This document shows, piece by piece, positions 50,240 through 59,160 of a stretch of 64,000 bases of DNA (position 1 is the first letter of the stretch; every line of letters begins with the position of its first letter). Both the position numbers and the translations under genes were made by a program. This DNA comes from Streptomyces sp. NBC_00457 (GTDB lineage Bacteria; Actinomycetota; Actinomycetes; Streptomycetales; Streptomycetaceae): contig NZ_CP107905.1 of the NCBI RefSeq assembly GCF_036014015.1, positions 3,100,001-3,164,000 on the forward strand, read 5' to 3'. Below the pieces are notes generated by a model. That model was not told the origin of the DNA. It did no database searches and saw nothing but the letters and a program-made list of their open reading frames with translations.

Positions 50240-50255
50240 AACCACTAGATGTGGG
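50240..50255 (-). promoter_or_regulatory. NrdR box, distal
   Basis: CCCACATCTAGTGGTT on the minus strand, a close match to the partly palindromic NrdR box. Confidence 0.78.
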
Positions 50256-50591
50256 GATTGGCTCATACATGCACACCGTTCGCGCGTGTCGCGCCCGAAG
50301 GGGCACATGCCGTACGGCAACACCGCCACGTCGGCACGCGCGCGTGCACAGCCGTACCGCCGAGGCACATGCGGGGATACCGTGGGCACCGCAGGGAGAG
50401 GTCGTGCGACTCCCGCACAGATGAGGGTCGGTTCCGTGTTGACCGGATGCCGGATGGCAGACTGGGGCAACGACCCAAGAGGTCGTTCCTCGGTAGCGAA
50501 GAGTACAACAATGGGCTCTTTTGTCCGCCAGGTGTCGCGTTAGCCATACACCCAGACACATGATCGCGGCGGGTGATTCGCGATTTTTCAC

Positions 50592-50607
50592 TCGAACGTG
50601 TGTTTGG
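50592..50607. promoter_or_regulatory. SOS (LexA) box of lexA
   Basis: TCGAAC-gtgt-GTTTGG matches the actinobacterial SOS box TCGAAC-N4-GTTCGA at 10 of 12 defined positions. It lies 60 nt upstream of the lexA start, as expected for autoregulation. Confidence 0.8.
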
Positions 50608-50666
50608 CGCAACCTTTCGAAAGCAACTACCGTTGTCCAGCAGGGAGACCATCGAGAGGGGCCGAC

Positions 50667-51446
50667 GTGACCACCACCGCAGACAGTGCCACCATCACTG
50701 CCCAGGACCGCTCCCAGGGCCGACTCGAGCCGGTGCATGCGATGAACGAAGCCACCAATCCCGAGGGGCACAAGCGCTCCCTACCGGGCCGACCTCCGGG
50801 GATCCGGGCGGACAGCTCGGGCCTCACAGACCGGCAGCGCCGCGTCATCGAGGTCATCAGGGACTCTGTGCAACGGCGCGGATACCCGCCGTCGATGCGC
50901 GAGATCGGGCAGGCTGTCGGCCTTTCCAGCACATCCTCCGTCGCACACCAGCTGATGGCACTGGAGCGCAAGGGCTTCCTGCGCCGTGACCCGCACCGTC
51001 CGCGCGCGTACGAAGTGCGAGGCTCGGACCAGGCCGCCTCCGTGCAGCCCACGGACACCGCGGGCAAGCCGGCCGCGTCGTATGTGCCGCTGGTCGGCCG
51101 TATCGCCGCCGGTGGCCCGATCCTGGCCGAGGAGTCGGTCGAGGACGTCTTCCCCCTCCCCCGCCAGCTGGTCGGTGACGGTGAGCTGTTCGTACTGAAG
51201 GTCGTCGGCGACTCGATGATCGAGGCCGCGATCTGCGACGGCGACTGGGTCACGGTCCGCCGCCAGCCCGTCGCCGAGAACGGCGACATCGTGGCCGCCA
51301 TGCTCGAGGGCGAGGCCACCGTCAAGCGCTTCAAGCGCGAGGACGGCCATGTCTGGCTCCTCCCGCACAACTCGGCGTACGAGCCGATCCCGGGCGACGA
51401 CGCCACCATCCTCGGCAAGGTGGTGGCTGTGCTGCGGCGCGTGTGA
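50667..51446 (+). CDS. lexA: SOS repressor LexA
   Basis: A 259-residue LexA. Residues about 50-115 form the winged HTH ([53 protein letters not shown]). The self-cleavage site is Ala-Gly in [10 protein letters not shown]. The catalytic Ser is in GDSMIEAAI and the Lys in EATVKRF. GTG at 50667 has GAGAGGGG about 5 nt upstream; an ATG at 50739 would give a shorter form closer to the average LexA length. Self-controlled through the upstream SOS box. Convergent with the DinG-type helicase gene. Confidence 0.95.
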   Translation: MTTTADSATITAQDRSQGRLEPVHAMNEATNPEGHKRSLPGRPPGIRADSSGLTDRQRRVIEVIRDSVQRRGYPPSMREIGQAVGLSSTSSVAHQLMALERKGFLRRDPHRPRAYEVRGSDQAASVQPTDTAGKPAASYVPLVGRIAAGGPILAEESVEDVFPLPRQLVGDGELFVLKVVGDSMIEAAICDGDWVTVRRQPVAENGDIVAAMLEGEATVKRFKREDGHVWLLPHNSAYEPIPGDDATILGKVVAVLRRV

Positions 51447-51485
51447 CGGCTGCGGCGGGCGGGCCGACCGGTCCGCCCCCTGACC

Positions 51486-51519
51486 GGGCCCCGGGACCCC
51501 TGCGCCGGTTCCGGGGCCC
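51486..51519. terminator. Terminator hairpin after lexA
   Basis: A 13-bp G+C-rich stem with one wobble pair and an 8-nt loop, 40 nt after lexA. Confidence 0.7.
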
Positions 51520-51527
51520 TGTGCTGT

Positions 51528-51555
51528 CCGGCTCCGCCCCCACGGGCGGAGCCGG
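51528..51555. terminator. Terminator hairpin after the DinG-type gene
   Basis: A perfect 12-bp stem with a CCAC loop, 3 nt from the helicase stop. With the previous hairpin it forms a double convergent terminator. Confidence 0.8.
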
Positions 51556-51558
51556 TTC

Positions 51559-53529
51559 TCATTCGGCCTGTTGCGCTGCCGCGTCGATCGCGGCCAGCGA
51601 CTTCCGGACCTGGTCGCGGTCCGTGGTGTACCAGAAGTCGGGTAGTGACGCCTTCAGATAGCCGCCATATCGCGCGGTGGCCAGTCGCTGATCCAGTACA
51701 GCCACCACGCCGCGGTCTCCCGACGCCCGTACGAGGCGGCCGGCGCCCTGGGCCATGAGCAGGGCCGCGTGTGTGGCGGCGACCGCCATGAAGCCGTTGC
51801 CGCCGTTGTCCTCCACCGCCTTCTGGCGGGCGCTCATCAGCGGATCGTCCGGGCGCGGGAAGGGGATCTTGTCCATGACGACCAGCTGACAGCTCGGGCC
51901 GGGGACGTCGACCCCCTGCCACAGCGACAGCGTGCCGAAGAGGCACGTCTGGGGGTCGGCTCCGAAGTTCTTGATCAGCTCACCGAGCGTCTCCTCGCCC
52001 TGGAGGAGGATCGGGAACTCGGGGATACGGGAGCGCAGGTCCTCGGCGGCCAGTTGGGCGGCACGCATCGAGGAGAACAGGCCCAGGGTGCGGCCTCCGG
52101 CCGCCTGGATCAGTTCGGTCAGCTCGTCCAGCATGTCCGCGCGGTCGCCGTCGCGCGCGGGGCGGGACAGGTGCTTGGCGACGTACAGGATGCCCTGCTT
52201 GCGGTAGTCGAAGGGTGAGCCGACGTCGAGGCCGTTCCACTGAGGGAGATCGTCGCCCTCCGTGCCCTCGGGGGCCAGTCCCAGGGAGGCACCGACGCCG
52301 TTGAAGTCGCCGCCCAGCTTCAGGGTCGCAGAGGTCAGGACGACCGAGCGGTCGGTGAAGAGCTTCTCCCTGAGGAGACCCGACACGGACATCGGGGCGA
52401 CGCGTAGTGAGGCCCCGAAGCGGTCATGGCGCTCGTACCACACGACGTCCCACTCGGAGCCGTTGGTGATCCGCTCCGCCACGTCGTGCACCGATTCCAC
52501 GGAGGCCAGGGCCTGTTTGCGGACCGCGTCCTCATCCTGGACGGACTTGTCGCGGGTCCCTCCGATCGCGGAGATGACCGTACGGGCGGCGTCGCGTAGT
52601 GCCATGAGCGCGTAGCCGAGATCCTCTGGGATCTCCTCGAGACGACCGGGCAGAGCCAGTTCCATCAGCCGCTCGAAGCCCTCCGCGGCGGTCTGGAGCT
52701 GGTCGGCGGCCTTCTCGTTGACGAGCTTCGCGGCGCGCCGCACCGCGCGGTTGACCTGGCCGGGGGTGAGCTCACCGGTGGCCACGCCGGTGACCCGGGA
52801 GACCAGTTCATGCGCCTCGTCCACGATCAGCACCTCGTGCTGGGGGAGGACGGGGGCGCCCTCGATGGCGTCGATCGCGAGCAGGGCGTGGTTGGTGACG
52901 ACGACCTCGGCGAGCTTGGCGCGCTCGCGGGCCATCTCGGCGAAGCACTCGGCGCCGTACGCGCATTTCGTGGCGCCCAGGCATTCCCTCGACGAGACCG
53001 AGATCTGCGCCCAGGCGCGGTCGGACACTCCAGGGGTGAGGTCGTCGCGGTCACCGGTCTCGGTGTCCTGGGACCAGTCGCGCAGCCTGAGCAGATCCTG
53101 GCCCAGCTTGCTGGTGGGTGCGGCTGCCTCGAACTGGTCGAAGAGGCCCTCTTCCTCGTCCTGCGGAACGCCTTCGTGGAGACGGTGCAGACACAGGTAG
53201 TTCGACCTGCCCTTGAGCATCGCGAACTCCGGGCGGCGGCGCAGCAGCGGGTGCAAAGCATCGACCGTGCGCGGCAGATCCCGCTCCACGAGCTGGCGCT
53301 GCAGTGCGAGCGTGGCGGTCGCCACGACGACGCGCTCTCCGTGCGCGAGCGCGGGCACGAGATAGCCGAGCGACTTTCCGGTGCCGGTGCCGGCCTGGAC
53401 CAGCAAATGGGAGCCGTCGTCGATCGCCTTCGCGACGGATTCGGCCATGGTCACCTGGCCGGGGCGCTCCGTACCGCCGACGGCAGTGACGGCAGCATGC
53501 AGGAGTTCGGGGAGTGAGGGCTTCGTCAT
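51559..53529 (-). CDS. DinG-type Fe-S DNA helicase
   Basis: A 656-residue XPD/DinG superfamily 5'-3' helicase. Walker A is QAGTGTGKSLGYLVPAL. Four cysteines in the order of the DinG Fe-S domain are seen: one in SNYLCLHRL and three in ECLGATKCAYGAECFAE (C-x5-C-x5-C). The DEAH box is VDEAHEL. LTSATL, FGTLSLWQGVDVPG and QGAGRLVR are motifs III to VI. ATG at 53529 has AGGGTGG about 8 nt upstream. Located next to lexA, it fits DNA-damage repair, resolving R-loops or forks. I saw no SOS box before it. Confidence 0.92.
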   Translation of the reverse strand: MTKPSLPELLHAAVTAVGGTERPGQVTMAESVAKAIDDGSHLLVQAGTGTGKSLGYLVPALAHGERVVVATATLALQRQLVERDLPRTVDALHPLLRRRPEFAMLKGRSNYLCLHRLHEGVPQDEEEGLFDQFEAAAPTSKLGQDLLRLRDWSQDTETGDRDDLTPGVSDRAWAQISVSSRECLGATKCAYGAECFAEMARERAKLAEVVVTNHALLAIDAIEGAPVLPQHEVLIVDEAHELVSRVTGVATGELTPGQVNRAVRRAAKLVNEKAADQLQTAAEGFERLMELALPGRLEEIPEDLGYALMALRDAARTVISAIGGTRDKSVQDEDAVRKQALASVESVHDVAERITNGSEWDVVWYERHDRFGASLRVAPMSVSGLLREKLFTDRSVVLTSATLKLGGDFNGVGASLGLAPEGTEGDDLPQWNGLDVGSPFDYRKQGILYVAKHLSRPARDGDRADMLDELTELIQAAGGRTLGLFSSMRAAQLAAEDLRSRIPEFPILLQGEETLGELIKNFGADPQTCLFGTLSLWQGVDVPGPSCQLVVMDKIPFPRPDDPLMSARQKAVEDNGGNGFMAVAATHAALLMAQGAGRLVRASGDRGVVAVLDQRLATARYGGYLKASLPDFWYTTDRDQVRKSLAAIDAAAQQAE

Positions 53530-54019
53530 AGCGCGACCACCCTACGGCCCACCACTGACAAACGAGCGGTCAAGGCGAGGCGAGGGGCTGGATCAAGACC
53601 GTGGGCTGCGCGGTGGGAGATCGGATCGGATCGGTTGTCGGTCGGGGGTGATCTGATCCGGGCAGAGGTGGGTCACAGGTAGCTCGGATCGGTTCGGTTG
53701 TGGGGCGGGGGCCGCTTTGGTCGCGTGGGTAGCTGCGGGTGCGATTCTGCGGAAGGTCGGCGGGGTGCCGGGTCCGGTATGCAGGAACGATGCCGGTCCG
53801 TGGTCAAGCACCGACCGGTCGAGCCGAGGTGTCGCGTCGATGGCCGAAGACCGGCCCCGTTTTTCGGCCGTCGACCAGCGCCGAACAGGCGCGGACCGGC
53901 CTTGAGCAGGGAGCCCGTCGGCGTCGGACAGGCCGGCCGACGACCGACTCGGTCCGGCGGGAGTGGGAACCGGATCGGCCCGAGCGGTGTACCAAAAGTG
54001 ACAGCGTGATGGCACGGCG
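53530..54019. other. Intergenic region between the siderophore operon and the DinG-type gene
   Basis: 490 nt. A short tandem run GATCGGATCGGATCGG lies near 53620, with other CCGGTC-rich stretches to 53970. An open frame covers part of the minus strand but has poor codon structure and no ribosome site. No gene is called. Confidence 0.5.
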
Positions 54020-55120
54020 CTACAGCAGATGACGCAGGGAACGGTCTCGGACCATCAGGGCGGCCCGCTTGGCAGGCAGGTCGATCTCGGCGGAGAACCG
54101 GAAGCCTGCGCTCAGGAATGCGGCTACGGAGGGGGTGTTGCGAAGATCGGGTTCCGCGACGACGCGTGCGCAGGCGGGCCGCTTGTCGAGCGCGAGGTCG
54201 GCGACGGCTCTGAGCAGGGTGCCGCCGAGTCCCTGCCCGCGATCGGCGACTCGACCGATGAGGAGGTGGATTCCAGTGTCGTGAGGTCGAGCGGGATAGT
54301 GGCGGGCCAGCGGGTCGAGGTCCGCTCGGTAGACCTCCCAGTAGCTCATCGGCGTGCCCTCGAGCACGCCGAGGCAGGGGATGCTGCGTCCGTCTCCGGC
54401 GAACTGGGCCCGCACATGGTCCTCGGTCGCGTCCTGGGCGCCCTCCAGCCCCCAGAACGCTGCCACGGCGGGGTCGTTCATCCAGCGGCTGATGAGCGGC
54501 AGGTCCTGCTCCAGGTCCACCGGGACGAGCCGGAACACGCCTGCTGGTGTGACGGTCGGCCCCCAGTCGGCGACGTGGTCGAGCAGGTCGTCGTCGACCT
54601 GTACGGAAGAGACGGAATGAGGCGCGTCCCCACCGCGGCTCCGCTTCCCATCCGTGCCGGCCTGCCGCCCCGCCGCGGCACGTTCAGACGCGTCCGCTTG
54701 CCTCGCCGAGTGGGTCAGCCCGTGCGCGTCGGCCTGCCAGTCGGCGTCGGCCCGCTCCTGCTCACCCGTCTGCCAGTCGCCGTCGCCGTGCTCCCCCGCG
54801 TCCGTGTGCCTCCCGGTGCCGACCTGCTCCCGCGCACGGGCCTGCTCCCCGACGCCGGCCTGCTCGTGCGCGTCGATCTGCTCCTCCGCGGAGGACCGGT
54901 CCTCCACAGCGGCCCGATCCTTCGTGAGAAGGGCGATGAACTCGTCGGGCAGGCGCAGGTCGAGGGTGTCCTCGCAGTCCGCCTCCGAGCTGGCGTCCGT
55001 CCCGGTCCTGCTCTCGTCGGCGTCAGGGCTCGGACGGGTGGCGTTCTCGTCGGCGGGGGCGGGACCACCGTCGGTGACGGCTGCGGTACCGGCGTCAGCG
55101 CTCGCGTCGGTGGGAGGCAC
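54020..55120 (-). CDS. Siderophore GNAT acyltransferase (IucB/RhbD-like)
   Basis: A 366-residue protein. The C-terminal about 180 residues are a GNAT acyltransferase of the siderophore type (VFRLVPVDLEQDLPLISRWMNDPAVAAFWGLEGAQ, then IHLLIGRVADRGQGLGGTLLRAVADLAL with the acetyl-CoA loop), as in IucB, AlcB and RhbD, which acylate a hydroxylamine. The N-terminal about 180 residues are low-complexity, rich in Glu, Gln, Ala, Asp and His, with irregular repeats. GTG at 55120 is chosen because GAGAGGAG lies 7 nt upstream; an ATG 11 codons earlier is less well placed. Last gene of the siderophore operon, 64 nt behind the NIS synthetase. Confidence 0.87.
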   Translation of the reverse strand: MPPTDASADAGTAAVTDGGPAPADENATRPSPDADESRTGTDASSEADCEDTLDLRLPDEFIALLTKDRAAVEDRSSAEEQIDAHEQAGVGEQARAREQVGTGRHTDAGEHGDGDWQTGEQERADADWQADAHGLTHSARQADASERAAAGRQAGTDGKRSRGGDAPHSVSSVQVDDDLLDHVADWGPTVTPAGVFRLVPVDLEQDLPLISRWMNDPAVAAFWGLEGAQDATEDHVRAQFAGDGRSIPCLGVLEGTPMSYWEVYRADLDPLARHYPARPHDTGIHLLIGRVADRGQGLGGTLLRAVADLALDKRPACARVVAEPDLRNTPSVAAFLSAGFRFSAEIDLPAKRAALMVRDRSLRHLL

Positions 55121-55184
55121 TGGGACGCTCCTCTCAAGAGAAGGAAGAGGCATGTTCCTCGGAAGTGAAGGGAGTTGGTGATGG

Positions 55185-57434
55185 TCAGAAGCGGAGGGGG
55201 TTGGCGATGGTGACGTAGACGGACTGGGTGTCGATCGGGCCGATCAGCTCGTCGAGGCCGTGCAGCCGGGTCAGCAGGTTGGCCTTGCAGCGCAGCACGG
55301 GTGAGTCGAGCAGGTGGGTGGGCAATGAGCTGCGCAAGCGGGCTGGGCCGACAGCGACCTCGCCGAGGAAGCGGCGGAAGGCGGCGAGCAGCAGCTGCTC
55401 GTCGACGAGGCGCTGGGAGCCGAACGCACCGATGAGGCCGAGCACGTTGTTGATCGCCAGGTAGTAGGTGAAGCGCTCGTCGGCGACCTCGTCGGAGACG
55501 AAGGTGTCGCTGTGCCGGCCGACTCCGGGCAGCCGGGCCTCGAGTTCCGCGCGCCGGGACTCACGGAAGTAGTAGCCCTGGTTGTCGCGGTAGCGACCGC
55601 CGGTCGGCCAGCCGTCGGCGTCCAGCAGAAGCAGCGTGTTCTGCTGGTGTGCCTCCAGCGCGATGCCTGCTTCCGCGTCCAGCCACAGGACGGGTCGGAC
55701 GACCTGCTCGAGGTAGCGGAGGAACCACTCGGCGGCAACCGCGCCGAGAGGTCGGCCGGTCCGGTCGGCGAGACGCGTGACCACCTCTGCCAGACGGGAC
55801 TTGGCACATGGCCACCGCGATGGGGCGCCACCGGACTCGGAGCAGCCTGCGACCGTGTCCGACGGAGGGTACGGCCGAAGAGAGACAAGTGCTGCGACGC
55901 AGGAGACGTCGTCCGAGGGGCTGAACGGGTTGTGCCGGATCATCACGTCGAGGCCGGGCACGGGGTTGCCGTCGAGCGTGTCGACTGCGAGCCAGGCCGG
56001 GTCGCGGACGATGTCGAAGCCCGGGTGCGCCGCCTGCCACTGCTTGGCCAGGCCACTGCGCAGCAGACGGTGGACCTCGACCCCGCGGTGGAGCTCTTTG
56101 CGCAGGTTCTCCCGGCGGGAGTTGGTGATGCGCAGGCCCAGGGACAGCTTGAGCATCGCGGGGGCGTCGGAACGGTAGACGGTTCGCACGGAGGAGGTGG
56201 GATGCCACTGGGTGCCGTGCTCGCCGAGGTCACGGAGCAGTCCTGCGTCGAGCAGAGCGGCGGTTTCGGGGCGCCTCTGGACCTCGCGCAGTTGCCAGGG
56301 GTGCAGCGCGAGGGCGGCATGGCCGTCGGGCAGAGGCAGTTCCGCCTCGGCCAGGCGTGCGGTGAGCTGCGGTGCTGGGACAGGGCGGCCTCGTTCGGTC
56401 CAGGCGGAGTCGGTGGCGAGGACGGAAGGGGCGACAGCCAGCCAGTGCAACGGGAAGGAGCCGCGCAACTCGGGTGAGTAGCACCGTGCTTCGCGCTCGG
56501 AGAGACCCTCGCGGCTCTTCGGGGTCGGGTGCACTGGGTGGCCGAGAAGGAGCGCTTGTTCAGCCGCGAGGAAGAGGTCGGGTGCGTCGGAAGGGTGTTG
56601 CCGACGGTCCTTGATGAAGGAGGTGGTCAGTCGGACGGAGTCGGCGACACGGGAGACGAGGTCGGTGCGGCTGGCTGCGTCGGGCGTGGTGCGATCGGTT
56701 GGGTCGAGGGTGGTCCGATCGCCCGCACCAAGGATGGTGTGTCTGTCTGTATCGGAGGCGGTGCGATTGCCTGAACCAGCGATGGTGCGCCTGTCCGCAT
56801 CGGAGGCGGCTCTCTGCAAAGCGCCGGGGCTCGACTCGGTAGCCCTGGCAGGCAGATCGGTCCTTCCCGCCACCGGAGATGTCTCCCTGGTGAGCAGCGC
56901 CGCGACCGTGACCGCGTCGGCCGGTGGGGATGCCTCCGGGGCGTCGGCAAAGCGGGGAGGGCCGAAGCGGTGGCAGCCCGTCGGGGACCAGTAGTGGACC
57001 GGGACGAGCAGGGCAGTGCCGCTGGCCAGCAGGGGGATGCGAAGGGTGCCGTTGTCGGGAGAGGGGAGATTGGTCTCGCGCGTCCAGCAGCGCAGCAGGT
57101 TCTCCACAGCCGCGGACTGAGCCGCCGTATGCGGGTCCGGATGTTCCAGGAGGTCGACGGTGCCCTCGCGTGGCCGTCCGGCGTCAAGGGCTGCGTCCTG
57201 CTCGGCTTGGCGTTCCCCATCGGGAGCCCTGCCCTGTTCCGGGACCCGTTCCGGGCGCTCGGCGGAAGGCGCGGAGGTCAGCTGAGCCGTGGCTGTCAGG
57301 GGAGATCCGGGTTCGGCGGGGCCTGGCAGATCCCTGTGGGCGTGGACGCCGGGAGCGGGAGTGCTGTTCAACGCTGTTCCTCGTGAGGCGGTTCTGGCTC
57401 GTTGCGCGATGAGCTCTGGGAGGTGAGATGGCAT
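55185..57434 (-). CDS. IucA/IucC-family NIS siderophore synthetase
   Basis: A 749-residue NRPS-independent synthetase that joins a carboxylate (usually citrate) to an amine or hydroxylamine with ATP. Family marks: GHPVHPTPKSREGLSEREARCYSPELRGSFPLHWLAV, ALHPWQLREVQ, SSVRTVYRSDAPAMLKLSLGLRITNSRRENLRKELHRG, GIALEAHQQNTLL and RDNQGYYFRES. The protein is about 150 residues longer than usual: a Pro/Glu-rich N-terminus and an inserted run of 16-residue repeats at 210-259. ATG at 57434 has no clear site; a TTG at codon 22 preceded by GAGGAA is an alternative. Middle gene of a three-gene operon. Confidence 0.9.
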   Translation of the reverse strand: MPSHLPELIAQRARTASRGTALNSTPAPGVHAHRDLPGPAEPGSPLTATAQLTSAPSAERPERVPEQGRAPDGERQAEQDAALDAGRPREGTVDLLEHPDPHTAAQSAAVENLLRCWTRETNLPSPDNGTLRIPLLASGTALLVPVHYWSPTGCHRFGPPRFADAPEASPPADAVTVAALLTRETSPVAGRTDLPARATESSPGALQRAASDADRRTIAGSGNRTASDTDRHTILGAGDRTTLDPTDRTTPDAASRTDLVSRVADSVRLTTSFIKDRRQHPSDAPDLFLAAEQALLLGHPVHPTPKSREGLSEREARCYSPELRGSFPLHWLAVAPSVLATDSAWTERGRPVPAPQLTARLAEAELPLPDGHAALALHPWQLREVQRRPETAALLDAGLLRDLGEHGTQWHPTSSVRTVYRSDAPAMLKLSLGLRITNSRRENLRKELHRGVEVHRLLRSGLAKQWQAAHPGFDIVRDPAWLAVDTLDGNPVPGLDVMIRHNPFSPSDDVSCVAALVSLRPYPPSDTVAGCSESGGAPSRWPCAKSRLAEVVTRLADRTGRPLGAVAAEWFLRYLEQVVRPVLWLDAEAGIALEAHQQNTLLLLDADGWPTGGRYRDNQGYYFRESRRAELEARLPGVGRHSDTFVSDEVADERFTYYLAINNVLGLIGAFGSQRLVDEQLLLAAFRRFLGEVAVGPARLRSSLPTHLLDSPVLRCKANLLTRLHGLDELIGPIDTQSVYVTIANPLRF
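56658..56807 (-). repeat. 48-nt coding repeats inside the NIS synthetase gene
   Basis: Two 48-nt units (56760-56807 and 56712-56759) encode ASDADRRTIAGSGNRT and ASDTDRHTILGAGDRT. A third, shortened and degenerate unit (to 56658) encodes TLDPTDRTTPDAASRTDL. The frame is kept. It is a candidate for length variation between strains. Confidence 0.8.
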
Positions 57435-57549
57435 GTGCGAAAGAGCCGGCCGGGCGGCGCATCGGTGCCCTGCGACGGCGGACGCACGGGCGTTCAGGCG
57501 AGCCCTTCCCGGGTCGCCGAGCCACCCCGTTCGCTGGGCGGGTGCGCCA

Positions 57550-59160
57550 TCACGTCGGCGCGACGGGTGCTTCTCGTCGGGACGGATGACGATCGCGGGC
57601 CACCGCGGCCACAGCGTCGGCCAGTCGGTCGAGCACTGCGGTCGCCTGCTCGTCGCTGATCGTCAGCGGTGGCAGGAGCCGTACGACGCTCGAGTGCCGT
57701 CCACCGAGCTCGACGATCAAGCCGCGGCGCAGGCACTCCCGCTGTACGGCGGCCGCGAGTTGGGGCGCAGCCGGGTGAGGACCGCGAAGGGGTGCTTGAG
57801 CATCCGCAGGGCCAACTGCCCTGACGGCGCGGTCATGCGCGGCCGCGCCCGTGTGCGCCTCACCACCGGCACTGTCCCAACCACCCGAACCGCCCGCCAG
57901 TCCCCCTCCGCCTCCCGCCGGGTCAAGTCCCGCCCAGGGGGCGCCTCCACCCACCTCACCGTCAGCACCCGGTTCCGGCGCCGCACCCGCCTCCGGATCC
58001 ACCACTTCGACGCCGATCATCAGTCCCCGCCCCCGCACATCACCCACGCAGGAGAACTCATCAGCAAGGGAGCGGAGTTGGGAAAGCATCCGGGTGCCGA
58101 GATCGGCCGCCCGTTCGGCGAGTCGGTTCTCGCGGACGTGTGCCAGCGTCGCCGTCCCCGCTGCCATGGCGAGTTGGTTGCCACGGAAGGTCCCTGCGTG
58201 GGCGCCGGGTTGCCAGACGTCGAGGTCGTCGCGGTAGACCACGAGCGCCAGGGGCAGGCTGCCGCCGATGGCCTTGGAAAGGACCATCACGTCGGGGGTG
58301 ACTCCGCTGTGCTCGACCGCCCAGAAGGCACCGGTGCGCCCGACGCCCGTCTGGACCTCGTCGGCGATCAGCGGGATGGACCGGGTGGCGGTGATCTCCC
58401 GCATTCGGCGCATCCAGGTGTCGGGCGCGGGAATGACCCCGCCCTCGCCCTGCACGGGTTCGAGGATCATCCCGGCGGGGCGCGGCACGCCGGACTTGGG
58501 GTCGTCGAGGACGGACTCGGTCCAGCGGGCGGCGAGTTCGGCACCGGGTGCGCCGCCGATGCCGAAGGGACAGCGGTAGTCCTGCGGGTAGGGCAGCCGT
58601 GTGACTCGTACGTCGAAGGCGTGCCCGGACGCTTCGAGGGCGCCGGCGGTCATCCCGTGGTAGGCGCCGGTGAAGGCGAGCATCCCGGTGCGCCCGGTGG
58701 CGGACCGTACGAGTTTGAAGGCGGCCTCCACCGCGTCCGTGCCGGCCGGTCCGCAGAACTGCACGCGCGCGTGGTCGGCGAGGCCGGGCGGCAGGGTGTG
58801 GAACAGCTCCGTGATGAACGCGTCCTTGACGGGCGTCGCCAGGTCGAGGACGTGCAGCGGTGCGCCGGAGTCGAGAACCTTGCGGATGGCTTCCAGGACG
58901 ACCGGGTGGTTGTGCCCCAGGGCGAGGGTTCCGGCGCCGGAGAGGCAGTCGAGGTAACGGCGTCCGTCCGCACCCTCGATCGTCAGCCCGCGTGCCCGCA
59001 CGGGCACGATCGGCAGGGCACGCGCGTAGGTGCGTGCCGCCGACTCGCGCGCCGACTGGCGCCGCAGGATCCCCTCGTGCACGGAGCGCGTCCCCGCGGC
59101 ATGACGTGCCACAGACACCCCCGCCGGCTCCGCAGTCCCCCCGGGCGCAGACTCGGTCAC
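57550..59160 (-). CDS. Diaminobutyrate-type class III aminotransferase
   Basis: A 536-residue PLP enzyme of the DABA/ornithine class III family, expected to make L-2,4-diaminobutyrate from aspartate semialdehyde for the siderophore. Seen: YLDCLSGAGTLALGHNHP, GPAGTDAVEAAFKLVRSATGR, TGAYHGMTAGAL, LIADEVQTGVGRTGAFWA and the PLP lysine in VLSKAIGGSLP. The family is usually about 430 residues; here a Gly/Ala-rich insertion of about 75 residues splits the C-terminal domain (after GVEVVDPEAG and before LAAAVQRECLRRG). GTG at 59160 is chosen for a GGGAG 8 nt upstream; a GTG two codons earlier is too close. First gene of the operon. Confidence 0.88.
   Translation of the reverse strand: MTESAPGGTAEPAGVSVARHAAGTRSVHEGILRRQSARESAARTYARALPIVPVRARGLTIEGADGRRYLDCLSGAGTLALGHNHPVVLEAIRKVLDSGAPLHVLDLATPVKDAFITELFHTLPPGLADHARVQFCGPAGTDAVEAAFKLVRSATGRTGMLAFTGAYHGMTAGALEASGHAFDVRVTRLPYPQDYRCPFGIGGAPGAELAARWTESVLDDPKSGVPRPAGMILEPVQGEGGVIPAPDTWMRRMREITATRSIPLIADEVQTGVGRTGAFWAVEHSGVTPDVMVLSKAIGGSLPLALVVYRDDLDVWQPGAHAGTFRGNQLAMAAGTATLAHVRENRLAERAADLGTRMLSQLRSLADEFSCVGDVRGRGLMIGVEVVDPEAGAAPEPGADGEVGGGAPWAGLDPAGGGGGLAGGSGGWDSAGGEAHTGAAAHDRAVRAVGPADAQAPLRGPHPAAPQLAAAVQRECLRRGLIVELGGRHSSVVRLLPPLTISDEQATAVLDRLADAVAAVARDRHPSRREAPVAPT

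Larger units (their letters stand above)
50103..50666. other. Divergent intergenic region, nrdR / lexA
   Basis: 564 nt. It holds the two NrdR boxes near nrdR and the SOS box near lexA. The middle (about 50260-50590) shows no gene. I looked for a B12 riboswitch (B12 box on the minus strand) and saw none. Confidence 0.65.

Noticed and set aside
50103..50600. Cobalamin riboswitch upstream of nrdR
   Set aside because: Looked for because NrdJ needs B12; no B12 box or matching fold was seen on the minus strand.
53593..54015. 140-codon minus-strand frame upstream of the DinG-type gene
   Set aside because: Low-complexity Arg/Pro/Ser composition, no ribosome site and no recognisable motif in a repeat-rich gap.
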